Origin: Pararhodobacter sp.
Lineage (GTDB): Bacteria > Pseudomonadota > Alphaproteobacteria > Rhodobacterales > Rhodobacteraceae
Direction of reading: 5' to 3'
NCBI RefSeq assembly: GCF_034676545.1
Contig: NZ_JAUCBZ010000010.1
Location: forward strand, 1 to 56,716
Length of the DNA: 56,716 nt
The translations under genes and the position numbers were made by a program. The notes beneath the pieces were generated by a model. That model was not told the DNA's origin, searched no databases, and was given only the letters and a program-made list of their open reading frames with translations. Of the stretch, positions 15,223-24,203 are shown piece after piece (positions within the stretch are counted from its first letter, which is position 1; every line of letters starts with the position of its first letter).

Positions 15223-17678
15223 GGCAGGGTCTCCTGTAGATGAGAAGAAACGGCAGTGACTGAGGGCACAAAGCCGGAGAAATTAGGCAACAGGTCAGCG
15301 GCCCAATCCAGGCCACGATGGCGCAGCCAGGCACCCGTGAAGCCGGATACGCCGGCTTCCAGCAGAATGCGGTCGATGTCGCGCTGATCTTGCGGGGTCG
15401 AAGCCCCTGCAAAGGCAAGCGTCGCGGGCCCGAGATCAAGGTCGAACAGGCGATTCCCCAGGCGGGATTGGTAGTAGTAATCGCGCTTGGGCTGGGCAGT
15501 CGCGACAATCTCGATCTGTCGGCTGTTCAGCCCGAAACCTTCGTAGATCGTGCGAATCTGCGGTTCAGTCGCCTGCGGGTTGGGCAGGAAAATGCGGCTC
15601 GCGCAGCTTTCGATGATGGCCGAAGCAATGCTCGAATCCTTGATGTCAGCCAGCGATTGCGTGGCAAAAATCACCGACACATTCTTCTTTCGCAGGGTCT
15701 TCAACCACTGCCGGATGCGAGCGGCAAAGGACGGTTCATCCAGAAACAACCATGCCTCATCCAGAATCAAGAGCGTGGGCGCGCCATCGAAACGCTCATC
15801 GAAGCGGGCGAAGAGATAGCGCAGCACCGCCTGCACGGCGGCGGGACTGTGCATCAGCTCTTCCATTTCGAAGCCCTGCACATCGGCCATGCCCAGACGG
15901 TCATGGTCGGCGTCTAGCAGCTTGCCATGCGCACCGCCCAGTACATAGGGCGCAAGCGCTTGACGCAACGTGTTCGATTGCAGCAGCACGGAAAAGCCCG
16001 TCAGTGTGCGCTGTTCCACCGGCGCACCCGCGAGACTTCCCAGCGCCGACCAGATGGCAGCCTTGTCGTCAGGGCTGACGGCCATGCCTTCATGCTGCAA
16101 GCGACCTTCGATCCACTCCGCTGCCCAGGTGCGGTAGCCTTCGCGGTTAATGCGGGCCAACGGCTGGAAAGCGATGCCGCCATCGGCACCCAGGTCGTAG
16201 TGCTCCCCGCCCAAGCCCAGGATGGTAGCGCGCATTGAGCGGCCCATATCGAAGGCAAAGATGCGTGAGCCGTGATAGCGGCGAAACTGCTGAACCAAGA
16301 CGGCCAGCAACACTGACTTGCCCATACCGGTCGGTCCCGCGACCAGGGTGTGGCCTACGTCACCGATATGCGTCACCAGCCGAAATGGCGTCGCGCCCTC
16401 GGTACGCGTGACAATCAGTGGCGGGCCATCCAGGTGATCATTCTTCTGCGGCCCGGCCCACACCGCCGACACCGGCATCATGTGCGCCAGGTTCAATGTA
16501 GACACAATAGGCTGCCGTACATTGGCATAGGCGTTGCCGGGGATGGACGACAGCCAGGCATCCACCGCGTTCAGTGTCTCGGGGATGGTCACAAAGCCCC
16601 GGCCCTGGATGACGCGCTCAACCATACGCAGTTTTTCATCGGCCACGGCGGGATCGGCATCCAACACTGTTACGGTAGTGGTCACATAGCCGAAGGCGAC
16701 CTGATCGCTTCCCAACTCCTGCAAGGCGGCATCCGCATCGGCGGCCTTGTTGCTGGCATCGGTATCGACCAGCGGCGACTCCTGCTGGAAAATCGTTTCC
16801 CGCAGCAGCGCCACGACATTCTTGCGTTTGGCGAACCATTGACGACGCAGGCGGCGCAGTTCCTTTTCCGCCTCAGCTTTGTCCATGCACAGAAAGCGCG
16901 TGCTCCAACGATAAGCAAAGCCAAGTCGGTTCAGGTCATCCAAAATTCCCGGCCAGGTGGAGGTCGGAAAACCGCGCACCGACACCACACGCAAATGGGT
17001 ATCGCCCAACGTCGGCGTCAGCCCTCCGACCAATGCGGAATCGGTCAGCAGCGCATCCAGATGGAACGGCACCTCCGGCACGCCAATGCGGTAACGCCGT
17101 GTCGAGATGGTGGAATGCAGGTATGTGAGCGTCTGGGCGTCGTCCAGCCACGAAATTTCCGGCATGACGCCATCGAGCAAATCAAAGACACGATCCGTTT
17201 CCGCTATGAACGCGGCCAGGCGCTCGCGCCAGTTCACGCCGTCGGAAGGACGGTTTTCGTAGAGCATCCCCGCCGCACGGGTGCGGGATTCTTCGGGTGG
17301 CAGGAACGCAAGCGTCAGGTGGTAGCTGCTCTCGAAGTGATTGCTCGTCTCTTCAAACGCGGCACGGCGCTCTTGATCGATCAGCCAGGACAAGGCTTCA
17401 GGAAAGTCTGAATGGGGATAGTCTGCCGCCGGGCGGCGCTCAGCTTCGATGAACAGCGCCCAGCCGGATCCAAGGCGGCGTAGCGCATTATTCAAGCGTG
17501 CCGACGTGGCGATCAGCTCGCCTTGGGTGGCGCTATCCAGATCCGGCCCGCGAAAGCGCGCCGTGCGCTGAAACGATCCATCCTTGTTCAGCACCACGCC
17601 GGGCGCAATCAACCCGGCCCAAGGCAGCCAGTCGGCCAACAAGGCGGGACGCTGGCGATATTCCGCAAGGTTCAGCAT
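15219..17678 (-). CDS. trbE: Conjugal transfer ATPase TrbE (VirB4-like)
   Basis: 819 residues from ATG 17678 (MLNLAEYRQRPALLADW). A longer frame reaching 17864 overlaps trbD and was rejected. The Walker A motif AGPTGMGKSVLL lies near residue 450 and Walker B (TLLILDEAWLFLDEP) near 640, followed by IFATQSLADI. VirB4 ATPases power pilus assembly and substrate transfer at the inner membrane. Length and motif spacing are normal. Confidence 0.94.
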   Translation of the reverse strand: MLNLAEYRQRPALLADWLPWAGLIAPGVVLNKDGSFQRTARFRGPDLDSATQGELIATSARLNNALRRLGSGWALFIEAERRPAADYPHSDFPEALSWLIDQERRAAFEETSNHFESSYHLTLAFLPPEESRTRAAGMLYENRPSDGVNWRERLAAFIAETDRVFDLLDGVMPEISWLDDAQTLTYLHSTISTRRYRIGVPEVPFHLDALLTDSALVGGLTPTLGDTHLRVVSVRGFPTSTWPGILDDLNRLGFAYRWSTRFLCMDKAEAEKELRRLRRQWFAKRKNVVALLRETIFQQESPLVDTDASNKAADADAALQELGSDQVAFGYVTTTVTVLDADPAVADEKLRMVERVIQGRGFVTIPETLNAVDAWLSSIPGNAYANVRQPIVSTLNLAHMMPVSAVWAGPQKNDHLDGPPLIVTRTEGATPFRLVTHIGDVGHTLVAGPTGMGKSVLLAVLVQQFRRYHGSRIFAFDMGRSMRATILGLGGEHYDLGADGGIAFQPLARINREGYRTWAAEWIEGRLQHEGMAVSPDDKAAIWSALGSLAGAPVEQRTLTGFSVLLQSNTLRQALAPYVLGGAHGKLLDADHDRLGMADVQGFEMEELMHSPAAVQAVLRYLFARFDERFDGAPTLLILDEAWLFLDEPSFAARIRQWLKTLRKKNVSVIFATQSLADIKDSSIASAIIESCASRIFLPNPQATEPQIRTIYEGFGLNSRQIEIVATAQPKRDYYYQSRLGNRLFDLDLGPATLAFAGASTPQDQRDIDRILLEAGVSGFTGAWLRHRGLDWAADLLPNFSGFVPSVTAVSSHLQETLP

Positions 17679-17691
17679 AGTGTCATCCCCC

Positions 17692-17976
17692 TCACACGTC
17701 CAGCAGCGTCTTGTGCTTGATATGGCGTGCGAAAACCTGCATGAATTGCGGATCAACACGCGCGCCCCATACGGCAAGCGAATGGCCGACGATCCACAGC
17801 ACCACGCCCGGAATCCACAGTTGCAGGCCCAGCCCCACGGCAGCAGCCAGCGTGCCGTTGGCAATCGCTACAGTGCGCGGTGCGCCGCCCATCAGAATCG
17901 GCTCGGTAAGCGAACGATGCAGAGGAATCTCAAAGCCTGGGGCGAAGCTGGGCGCGCCTTCGTTGTTCGCGTTCAT
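17692..17976 (-). CDS. trbD: Conjugal transfer protein TrbD (VirB3-like)
   Basis: 94 residues from ATG 17976, overlapping the trbC stop by four bases. It has the VirB3 pattern: FEIPLHRSLTEPILMGGAPR followed by two adjacent hydrophobic stretches (TLAAAVGLGLQLWIPGVVLW). It is a small inner-membrane partner of the TrbE ATPase. Confidence 0.9.
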   Translation of the reverse strand: MNANNEGAPSFAPGFEIPLHRSLTEPILMGGAPRTVAIANGTLAAAVGLGLQLWIPGVVLWIVGHSLAVWGARVDPQFMQVFARHIKHKTLLDV

Positions 17977-18350
17977 ACGACGGCCCCACCGGAGAAACTG
18001 AAGAACGACAGGAAGAAGGAGGACGCAGCGAACGCGATGGACAGGCCAAAAACAATCTGAATCAACTTGCGAAAGCCGCCGCTGGTGTCGCCAAAGGCGA
18101 GCGCCAGGCCGGTGGCAATAATGATGATGACCGCGACGATGCGCGCCACCGGCCCCTGAATAGATTCGAGAATGGATTGCAGCGGCCCCTCCCAGGGCAT
18201 GGAGGAACCGGCGGCCTGCGCCGCGCTCGCCACCAGCATCAACAGCACGGTCAGCAGCAGCCCTAGCAGCGCTGGGTGGGCAAGACGGCGTAGGCACTTC
18301 ACAATGGAAAGCGGAACGACGGAAATACGGAAGGCATCAACAAGCGTCAT
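17973..18350 (-). CDS. trbC: Conjugal transfer pilin TrbC (VirB2-like)
   Basis: 125 residues. A long N-terminal signal (hydrophobic LLGLLLTVLLMLVASAAQA) is followed by the mature pilin with two membrane helices (VARIVAVIIIIATGLALAFG and IVFGLSIAFAASSFFLSFF), the layout of VirB2/TrbC pilins that are cut and may be cyclised by a TraF peptidase. A TraF gene is present at 39757-40356. It is coupled to trbB and trbD by four-base overlaps. Confidence 0.9.
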   Translation of the reverse strand: MTLVDAFRISVVPLSIVKCLRRLAHPALLGLLLTVLLMLVASAAQAAGSSMPWEGPLQSILESIQGPVARIVAVIIIIATGLALAFGDTSGGFRKLIQIVFGLSIAFAASSFFLSFFSFSGGAVV

Positions 18351-19372
18351 GACAAGTCTCCATGCAGAGCAGAGGCTGGGAAGGAAGGCGATGGCTCAGC
18401 AAATTCCGACTCCAACGCATCGGCCAGTTGGTAACCCACGCCATCAAAGCCGACGACACGGGCAATGTTTTCGATGCGGCGCTTGCGGCCGCGACCGGCG
18501 ATGTAGATCACAACATTGACCGCCTCGGCAATCAATGCACGCGGCGGGTTCACCGCCACTTCCTGAATCAGTTGTTCCAGACGCAGCAGCGCACCCACCG
18601 CGGAGCCGGCGTGGATGGTGGCAATACCGCCCGGGTGGCCCGTGCCCCAGACCTTGATGAGATCCAGCGCTTCGCCGCCGCGCACTTCACCGACCACCAC
18701 ACGGTCAGGGCGCAGGCGCATCGTGGCGCGCACCAGCTCCTGCATTGTCACGACCCCCATACGGGTGCGCAGCGGTACATGGTCGTTCGCGGCACATTGC
18801 AGCTCCACCGTGTCTTCGAGCACCAGCACGCGGTCGCCCGTGGCGGCGATTTCAGCCAGCAAAGCATTAGCGAGCGTGGTCTTGCCCGTGCTAGTGCCCC
18901 CAGCAATGAGGATGTTCTGCCGCGCGTGTACCGCTCGCACCAAAAAGCCTGACTGGACGGCGCTCATCATGCCGTCTGCTACGTAGCGTGTCAGCGGAAT
19001 CACGCCCACCGCCCGCTTGCGCAGCGCAAAGGCCGGGCCGGGCGCGGCGGGCGACAAGATGCCTTCGAAGCGTTCGCCGGTTTCGGGCAGTTCCGCGCTC
19101 AGTAGCGGCTGGCCGCGATGCACTTCCGCGCCGACGTGTGCCGCCACCAGGCGGATGATGCGCTCCCCATCCGCTTCGGACAGCTCCAGGCCCAGCGGCG
19201 CCCGCCCGCTGGAGAGACGATCCACCCATAGCGAGCGGTCTGGGTTCAACATGATCTCCACCACGTCGGGGTCGTCCAGTGCGGCGGCGATCACTGGCCC
19301 CATGGCGGTACGCAGCATCTGGATGCGGCGATCCAGGGCGACGGCGGCAGAAGACTTGTGCACGGCGCTCAT
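18347..19372 (-). CDS. trbB: Conjugal transfer ATPase TrbB (VirB11-like)
   Basis: 341 residues of the VirB11 hexameric ATPase family. The N-terminal domain has the DPDVVEIMLNPDRSLWVDR strand region. Walker A is GGTSTGKTTLANAL near residue 160, and further conserved stretches are RTRMGVVTMQELVRATMRLR and VVGEVRGGEALDLIKVWGTG with an ATIHAGS box. It is a cytoplasmic switch ATPase acting on the TrbE/TraG complex. It overlaps copG and trbC. Confidence 0.94.
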   Translation of the reverse strand: MSAVHKSSAAVALDRRIQMLRTAMGPVIAAALDDPDVVEIMLNPDRSLWVDRLSSGRAPLGLELSEADGERIIRLVAAHVGAEVHRGQPLLSAELPETGERFEGILSPAAPGPAFALRKRAVGVIPLTRYVADGMMSAVQSGFLVRAVHARQNILIAGGTSTGKTTLANALLAEIAATGDRVLVLEDTVELQCAANDHVPLRTRMGVVTMQELVRATMRLRPDRVVVGEVRGGEALDLIKVWGTGHPGGIATIHAGSAVGALLRLEQLIQEVAVNPPRALIAEAVNVVIYIAGRGRKRRIENIARVVGFDGVGYQLADALESEFAEPSPSFPASALHGDLS

Positions 19373-19833
19373 GAGACACGCTCCCTCGCCTCAGCCCGAG
19401 GCGCCATTTCATCCATGTTCACGGACTCGGGGTGCAGCTCCTCCACCACGTCACGCACCAGGCTGCGACCGCGCAGCAGGTGGCGGCCAAGCTGTTCGAC
19501 GAATTGCTCGAAACGTGCCTTACCCTGCGCGCGGGCGACGTCCTGATGAACTTCGGGAATCGGCGTGTTGACCATCAGGTAGTAGCGCACGAAGAGCGCC
19601 AGCGTCTCGATCTGAATGTTCTGGTCGCGCTCCAGGCGCTCGAACTGGCGCGAGAGCCGGTCCAACCGCCTGGCCATCGCCGCTTCGCGCTGGTCGCCGG
19701 CATCGGGCGATAGCCAGGACGCCAGCGCCGCCGCCACGATGGACGACTTGGATACACCTTTCTTGGCGGCCAGTTCATCCAAGCGCTTGGCGTGCTCAGG
19801 ATGAATAAAAAGATTCAGGCGATAGCGACTCAT
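19369..19833 (-). CDS. CopG-family ribbon-helix-helix protein
   Basis: 154 residues. The first 45 form a ribbon-helix-helix (SRYRLNLFIHPEHAKRLDELAAKKGVSKSSIVAAALASWL). The rest is helical, with RRLDRLSRQFERLERDQNIQIETL. A CopG-like gene at this place between traG and trbB is standard in Tn4371-type ICEs. It probably regulates the transfer operon. It overlaps both neighbours by four bases. Confidence 0.85.
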   Translation of the reverse strand: MSRYRLNLFIHPEHAKRLDELAAKKGVSKSSIVAAALASWLSPDAGDQREAAMARRLDRLSRQFERLERDQNIQIETLALFVRYYLMVNTPIPEVHQDVARAQGKARFEQFVEQLGRHLLRGRSLVRDVVEELHPESVNMDEMAPRAEARERVS

Positions 19834-21845
19834 AGCTGGATTCCGTCATCAAGGTCGAGAGAGGCCATGCGCGCCACGCGCTGCAAGGCGGGGTCAAGCT
19901 GGCTGGGCAGCATGGGCTGCGGATCGTCGTCATCCAGCAGTGACAGATCACTGGCCGGGTAGACGGGTTCGGGGACATAGGAGACGCTTTCCGCAAGTTC
20001 GGGCTGGCGACGCGGGCCGCCATCATCAGCCGTGCCACCTGTGCCATGGTTTTCCATCGCGTCGGCAGCAGCTGGAACAGCCGGAATCGCCAGCGCGCTC
20101 CAGTCGTCAGGACGGGCTGGCGGCGCATCCGCATAGCGCTCGGCGGCAAGCGCGAGCGGCGGCAACACCCGCTGCGAAAAATTGGCATCCGCGTAATAGC
20201 GCAGTTTCTTGGCCTTGATCGGCGGACTACTTCCCACCATCACCACGGCCTCATCCGGCGGAAGTTGCATGACCTCGCCGGGGGTCAGAAGCGGCCGCGC
20301 CGTTTCCTGGCGCGACACCATGAGGTGCCCCAGCCAGGGCGCGAGTCGGTGGCCGGCATAATTGCGCTGCGCCCGCAGTTCGGTGGCCGTACCCAGGGTT
20401 TCGGAAATCCGCTTGGCCGTGCGTTCGTCGTTGGTGGCAAACGTCACGCGAACATGGCAGTTATCCAGAATCGAATGGTTCTGGCCATAGGCTTTGTCGA
20501 TTTGGTTGAGCGACTGCGAGATCAGAAAGCTGCGGATACCGTAGCCAGCCATGAAGGCCAACGTCGTCTCAAAGAAGTCGAGGCGGCCCAGCGCCGGGAA
20601 CTCATCGAGCATTAGCAGCAGCTTGTGGCGGCGCTCGATACCGTCGGAACCGTCCAGCGATTCGGTGAGCCGCCTGCCGATCTGGTTGAGAATCAAGCGG
20701 ATCAGCGGTTTCGTCCGTGAAATGTCCGAGGGCGGTACGACCAGGTACAGCGATACCGGATGGTCGGATGCGATCAGGTCGGCGATACGCCAATCGCAGC
20801 GCGACGTGACTTCGGCCACCGTGGGGTCGCGGTACAGACCCAGGAACGACATGGCGGTGGACAGCACGCCCGAGCGCTCATTGTCCGACTTGTTCAGTAC
20901 TTCACGGGCGGCAGAGGCCACTACGGGATGCGGCCTGCCACTTTCCCCGCCTGTGCCCAGATGTGTGGTCGTCATCATCCGATGCAGTGTTAATTCAAAC
21001 GGACACGCCGGGTCGGACAAAAAGTTCGCCACACCGCGCAGCGTCTTGTCTTTACCCGCATAGAGCACATGCAAGATGGCCCCGACCAGCAGCGCGTGAC
21101 TGGTCTTTTCCCAGTGATTACGCTTCTCCAGCGCACCCTCTGGGTCAACTAGGATATCGGCGATGTTCTGCACATCGCGCACTTCATGCTCGCCCCGGCG
21201 CACCTCCAGCAACGGGTTGTAGCCCGCCGAGCGGCTATCGGTGGGGTTGAACAGCAGGCAGTGCGAGAAGCGTGCACGCCAGCCCGCAGTGATCTGCCAG
21301 TTCTCGCCCTTGATGTCGTGGATAACGGCAGATGCCGGCCAGGACAGCAAGGTGGGCACCACCAGGCCCACGCCCTTGCCCGAGCGCGTGGGTGCGAAGG
21401 CCAGGACGTGTTCCGGCCCTTCGTGACGCAGGTACTGTTTCTCGTATAGACCAAGGAAGACGCCCGTGGGCTCAGTCAGCCCCGCCTTGCGGATATCGCT
21501 ACTGTCGGCCCAGCGTGCCGAGCCGTAGGTGGTGACCAGCCGCGCCTGGCGCGAACGCCAGATTGACATGCCAATGGCGACCACCACGGCGATCAGGGCA
21601 CTGCCTCCAGCCATCATGCCCCCGGCGTTGAACACCTCTGGGGCATAGGCATCGAAAAAGAACCACCACTCGAACAGTCGCCAGGGGTGGTAAATCGGTG
21701 TGTCGAGAAAACCAAACCAGGGCGCCCCCAGGCGTGGCTGATAGCCCAAGGCGGCGGCCGTCCATTGTGTGGCGCCCCACACTCCCGCTATTACGATGCC
21801 GAATACGACGGCGATCTGCCCGAACAGCACGTTCGTCCCTTGCAT
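19830..21845 (-). CDS. traG: Type IV coupling protein TraG (VirD4-like)
   Basis: 671 residues. Two N-terminal membrane helices (residues 6-34 and 74-95) are followed by the VirD4 ATPase domain with Walker A APTRSGKGVGLVVPT near residue 150 and Walker B LLMLDEFPALGRLDFFE near 395. It links the relaxase-DNA complex to the Trb channel. 21846-22080 upstream is non-coding and would hold the transfer-operon promoter; no clear -35/-10 pair stands out. Confidence 0.94.
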   Translation of the reverse strand: MQGTNVLFGQIAVVFGIVIAGVWGATQWTAAALGYQPRLGAPWFGFLDTPIYHPWRLFEWWFFFDAYAPEVFNAGGMMAGGSALIAVVVAIGMSIWRSRQARLVTTYGSARWADSSDIRKAGLTEPTGVFLGLYEKQYLRHEGPEHVLAFAPTRSGKGVGLVVPTLLSWPASAVIHDIKGENWQITAGWRARFSHCLLFNPTDSRSAGYNPLLEVRRGEHEVRDVQNIADILVDPEGALEKRNHWEKTSHALLVGAILHVLYAGKDKTLRGVANFLSDPACPFELTLHRMMTTTHLGTGGESGRPHPVVASAAREVLNKSDNERSGVLSTAMSFLGLYRDPTVAEVTSRCDWRIADLIASDHPVSLYLVVPPSDISRTKPLIRLILNQIGRRLTESLDGSDGIERRHKLLLMLDEFPALGRLDFFETTLAFMAGYGIRSFLISQSLNQIDKAYGQNHSILDNCHVRVTFATNDERTAKRISETLGTATELRAQRNYAGHRLAPWLGHLMVSRQETARPLLTPGEVMQLPPDEAVVMVGSSPPIKAKKLRYYADANFSQRVLPPLALAAERYADAPPARPDDWSALAIPAVPAAADAMENHGTGGTADDGGPRRQPELAESVSYVPEPVYPASDLSLLDDDDPQPMLPSQLDPALQRVARMASLDLDDGIQL

Positions 21846-22080
21846 GGTCTGGCCTCCGATGATTCCTGCGCTGATTCCCCGTGGAAAGACGGCACGTAGG
21901 TGTGCCCGCTATACGAGGATCGGTGCCGGGTCTGTGCCGGTCAAAGACTGTTATCGGGACAATGCTGACGAAAAAAGCATCAGTGCATGTGGAGACGAGC
22001 ACGACGAAAGCGCCGCAGGCGCGAGCGTGCTGCGACGTATCAAGCGAAAAAATGAAAGATTTGTGGCGGACTTGCTACAA

Positions 22081-22344
22081 TTAAAATGCCGGGGGCGTCT
22101 CCGACGGCGTGTAGGGCACTTTACCGTCGCCATAGAACCGCTTTCGTGTGGCGTCGGCAACCCGCTTGCACAACACGTCGTCAAGCGTGTCCCGATCCGT
22201 TTGACATTGTTGACGTAGCTCCTTCAAGCGACCGGGATTGGAGGCCAGTTCCTTAACGGTGAGAATGTCTGTCTGTTCGGGTGTTTCAGGCTGTCCGCAG
22301 GCCGTCAACGCCAGAACCAGCACGAATGGCAGGGTAGGTTTCAC
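22081..22344 (-). CDS. EexN-like small lipoprotein (entry exclusion)
   Basis: 87 residues with a lipoprotein signal (LPFVLVLALTACGQ, lipidated C16). The pattern TVKELASNPGRLKELRQQC, then a second cysteine in LCKRVADATRKRFYG, matches the EexN family, which blocks redundant uptake of related conjugative elements. It overlaps the LysR gene by four bases. A TrbK-like exclusion lipoprotein is the closest alternative; the expected role is the same. Confidence 0.75.
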   Translation of the reverse strand: MKPTLPFVLVLALTACGQPETPEQTDILTVKELASNPGRLKELRQQCQTDRDTLDDVLCKRVADATRKRFYGDGKVPYTPSETPPAF

Positions 22345-23285
22345 GGCTCGATGACCTCCATGCTGTCGATAGGAGTCAGTTGCGCAAGTTTGCCATTTCC
22401 CGAGTCATCGATGGCCCGTACCCGGCTGATGAATCGAGACAGGGTTTCAGATGGTTCATTACCCGGATACAGCAGGTAGGTCGTAATCGGCGGCGAACGT
22501 CCGGCGAGCGGGCGTGCTACCACGCCCACCTCGCGGCTAGCACTAATATGCTCGGCATCGGCCAGCCCCAAGGCGAAGCCCGCTGATACCAAGGTCATCA
22601 TCAAGTCGCATGATGCCACTCGCTCCGCGACCATGGGCTCCATGTCCACCTTGCGTAACACGCGCTCAACCTGCCTAGCAAAGCCTTCGCATGCCCGAGG
22701 ATCACAGAGTACCAAGGGATAACGCAGCACATCTTTCAAAGGGATGCGTTTGTGGGTCAGCAGAGGATGTCGCGCAGGTACTGCCACCATGAGCGCGTCG
22801 CTCCAAGCCGGCGTGACGACAATACCGTCTCCGACTTCGTCGGACTGGGCAAAGCCAATATCATACAGATCATCATGCAGCCCCTTGATCTGTTGTAGCA
22901 GCGGCACCTCAAACAGCCGGATATCGACTTCTGGTTCGTCCTGGCGGCACATAGCCAGCAGGGAAGACAGGCGTGACGGCGTGATGCCGTCCGACAGGGC
23001 AATGCGTAGTTGGCCGCGAAAACCATTCGCCGCCGCTGAGACGCTGCCCCGGGCTTGTTGCAAGGCGGTGAAAACACGCGGCACGTGTTCCAGGAACAGC
23101 TTGCCCGCCCGGGTCAATCGTGTGTTTCGTGTGGTGCGTGCAAATAGCATCACGCCCAACTCTTGTTCCAGTTCCTTGATGGCTCGCGACAGCGGCGACT
23201 GTTCAATATGCAGTCGTTCGGCCGCACGAGCGAAGTGAAGTTCTTCAGCGACAGCCAAGAAACACCGCAGATGACGAAGTTCCAC
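22341..23285 (-). CDS. traR: LysR-family regulator of transfer (TraR of Tn4371-type ICEs)
   Basis: 314 residues, GTG start. The N-terminal helix-turn-helix (LRHLRCFLAVAEELHFARA, then LSRAIKELEQELG) is followed by a LysR effector domain (LRIALSDGITPSRL onward). The position between traG and the relaxase cargo site is that of traR in Tn4371. A truncated near-copy lies in the opposite orientation at 34878. The inducer is unknown. Confidence 0.85.
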   Translation of the reverse strand: MELRHLRCFLAVAEELHFARAAERLHIEQSPLSRAIKELEQELGVMLFARTTRNTRLTRAGKLFLEHVPRVFTALQQARGSVSAAANGFRGQLRIALSDGITPSRLSSLLAMCRQDEPEVDIRLFEVPLLQQIKGLHDDLYDIGFAQSDEVGDGIVVTPAWSDALMVAVPARHPLLTHKRIPLKDVLRYPLVLCDPRACEGFARQVERVLRKVDMEPMVAERVASCDLMMTLVSAGFALGLADAEHISASREVGVVARPLAGRSPPITTYLLYPGNEPSETLSRFISRVRAIDDSGNGKLAQLTPIDSMEVIEP

Positions 23286-23352
23286 TGAGTACTATCTCCT
23301 CACGTAATAGCGCTCTCAAGGCAGAAGCTGCAAGAGCAGGTCACATTGTGCT

Positions 23353-23368
23353 GAATACGCTGGTATTC
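23353..23368. promoter_or_regulatory. Palindrome upstream of the LysR gene
   Basis: GAATACGCTGGTATTC is a perfect inverted repeat (6-bp arms, 4-nt centre) 68 bp before the LysR start codon. Wider flanks (TGCTGA...TCAGCA) are also partly symmetric. A LysR-type operator is the simplest reading. Confidence 0.4.
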
Positions 23369-23510
23369 GTTGCTCAGCACTCCTAAATACTGACCTTCCC
23401 GCTGAAAGCGCCTGACCGCGACGTTGATGCTTATCACAACTAGAAATTGGCGTCGGCGACACTTTCTTGACGGTCTATAGCGATCTTTACATGCCGAAAA
23501 ATCAATACAC

Positions 23511-24203
23511 TCACAACCCGGCCAGTCGGTAACCCACCTGTAACTCAGTGATCAGGTGCTCAGGTTGCGTTGGATCATCCTCGAGCTTGTGGCGCAGGTT
23601 GGCCATGTGTACGCGCAAGTAATGAGCTCGATCGACGTATGCCGGTCCCCACACTTCGTGTAGTAACTGGCGATGCGTAAGAACACGACCCTGGCCGCGG
23701 ATCAGCGCTGACAGCAAGCGGAATTCAATGGGCGTCAGGTGGACGACGTCGCCGCGCTTTTGGACTTCGTAGCTGGCAAGATCCACGCTGATTTCACCGA
23801 ACATCACCGTGCTTGCGCCCGACGCGGCGTCGGCTTGTGCGCGTCGCCGCAGTTGCGCGCGTACCCGTGCGAGGAGTTCGGGTACTCCGAACGGTTTGAC
23901 CAGATAATCGTCGGCGCCAGCATCCAGGGCAGCGACCTTTTCCTCTTCGCGCTCACGCGCGGACAGCACCATGACAGGTAATGCAGACCAGCTACGCACT
24001 TGTGCGATAAAAACCTTGCCGTCCTCGTCGGGCAGGCCAAGGTCGACGATGACCAGGTCGGGCTGCCGGGTGGATACCTCGATGAGTGCACGTTTGCTGG
24101 TTTCGGCCTCGAACACCTCGAAGCCTTCGTCCTGCAGTGCCGCTCGCACAAAGCGCCGGATATTGGCGTCGTCTTCGACTAGAAGAATGCGTGCTGTGCT
24201 CAT
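23511..24203 (-). CDS. kdpE: KdpE response regulator
   Basis: 230 residues. The receiver domain has E10/D11/D12, phosphoacceptor D54 (VIVDLGLPDEDG) and K in YLVKPFGVPELLAR. The winged-helix domain ends in LITELQVGYRLAGL. It activates kdp genes when phosphorylated by KdpD under low K+ or high osmolarity. It overlaps kdpD by four bases and lies at the 3' end of the kdp operon. Confidence 0.93.
   Translation of the reverse strand: MSTARILLVEDDANIRRFVRAALQDEGFEVFEAETSKRALIEVSTRQPDLVIVDLGLPDEDGKVFIAQVRSWSALPVMVLSAREREEEKVAALDAGADDYLVKPFGVPELLARVRAQLRRRAQADAASGASTVMFGEISVDLASYEVQKRGDVVHLTPIEFRLLSALIRGQGRVLTHRQLLHEVWGPAYVDRAHYLRVHMANLRHKLEDDPTQPEHLITELQVGYRLAGL

Noticed and set aside
16350..17411. 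353-residue plus-strand frame
   Set aside because: Antisense to trbE.
17679..17864. N-terminal extension of TrbE
   Set aside because: It overlaps trbD in another frame; TrbE proteins start at the MLNLAEYRQR-like sequence.
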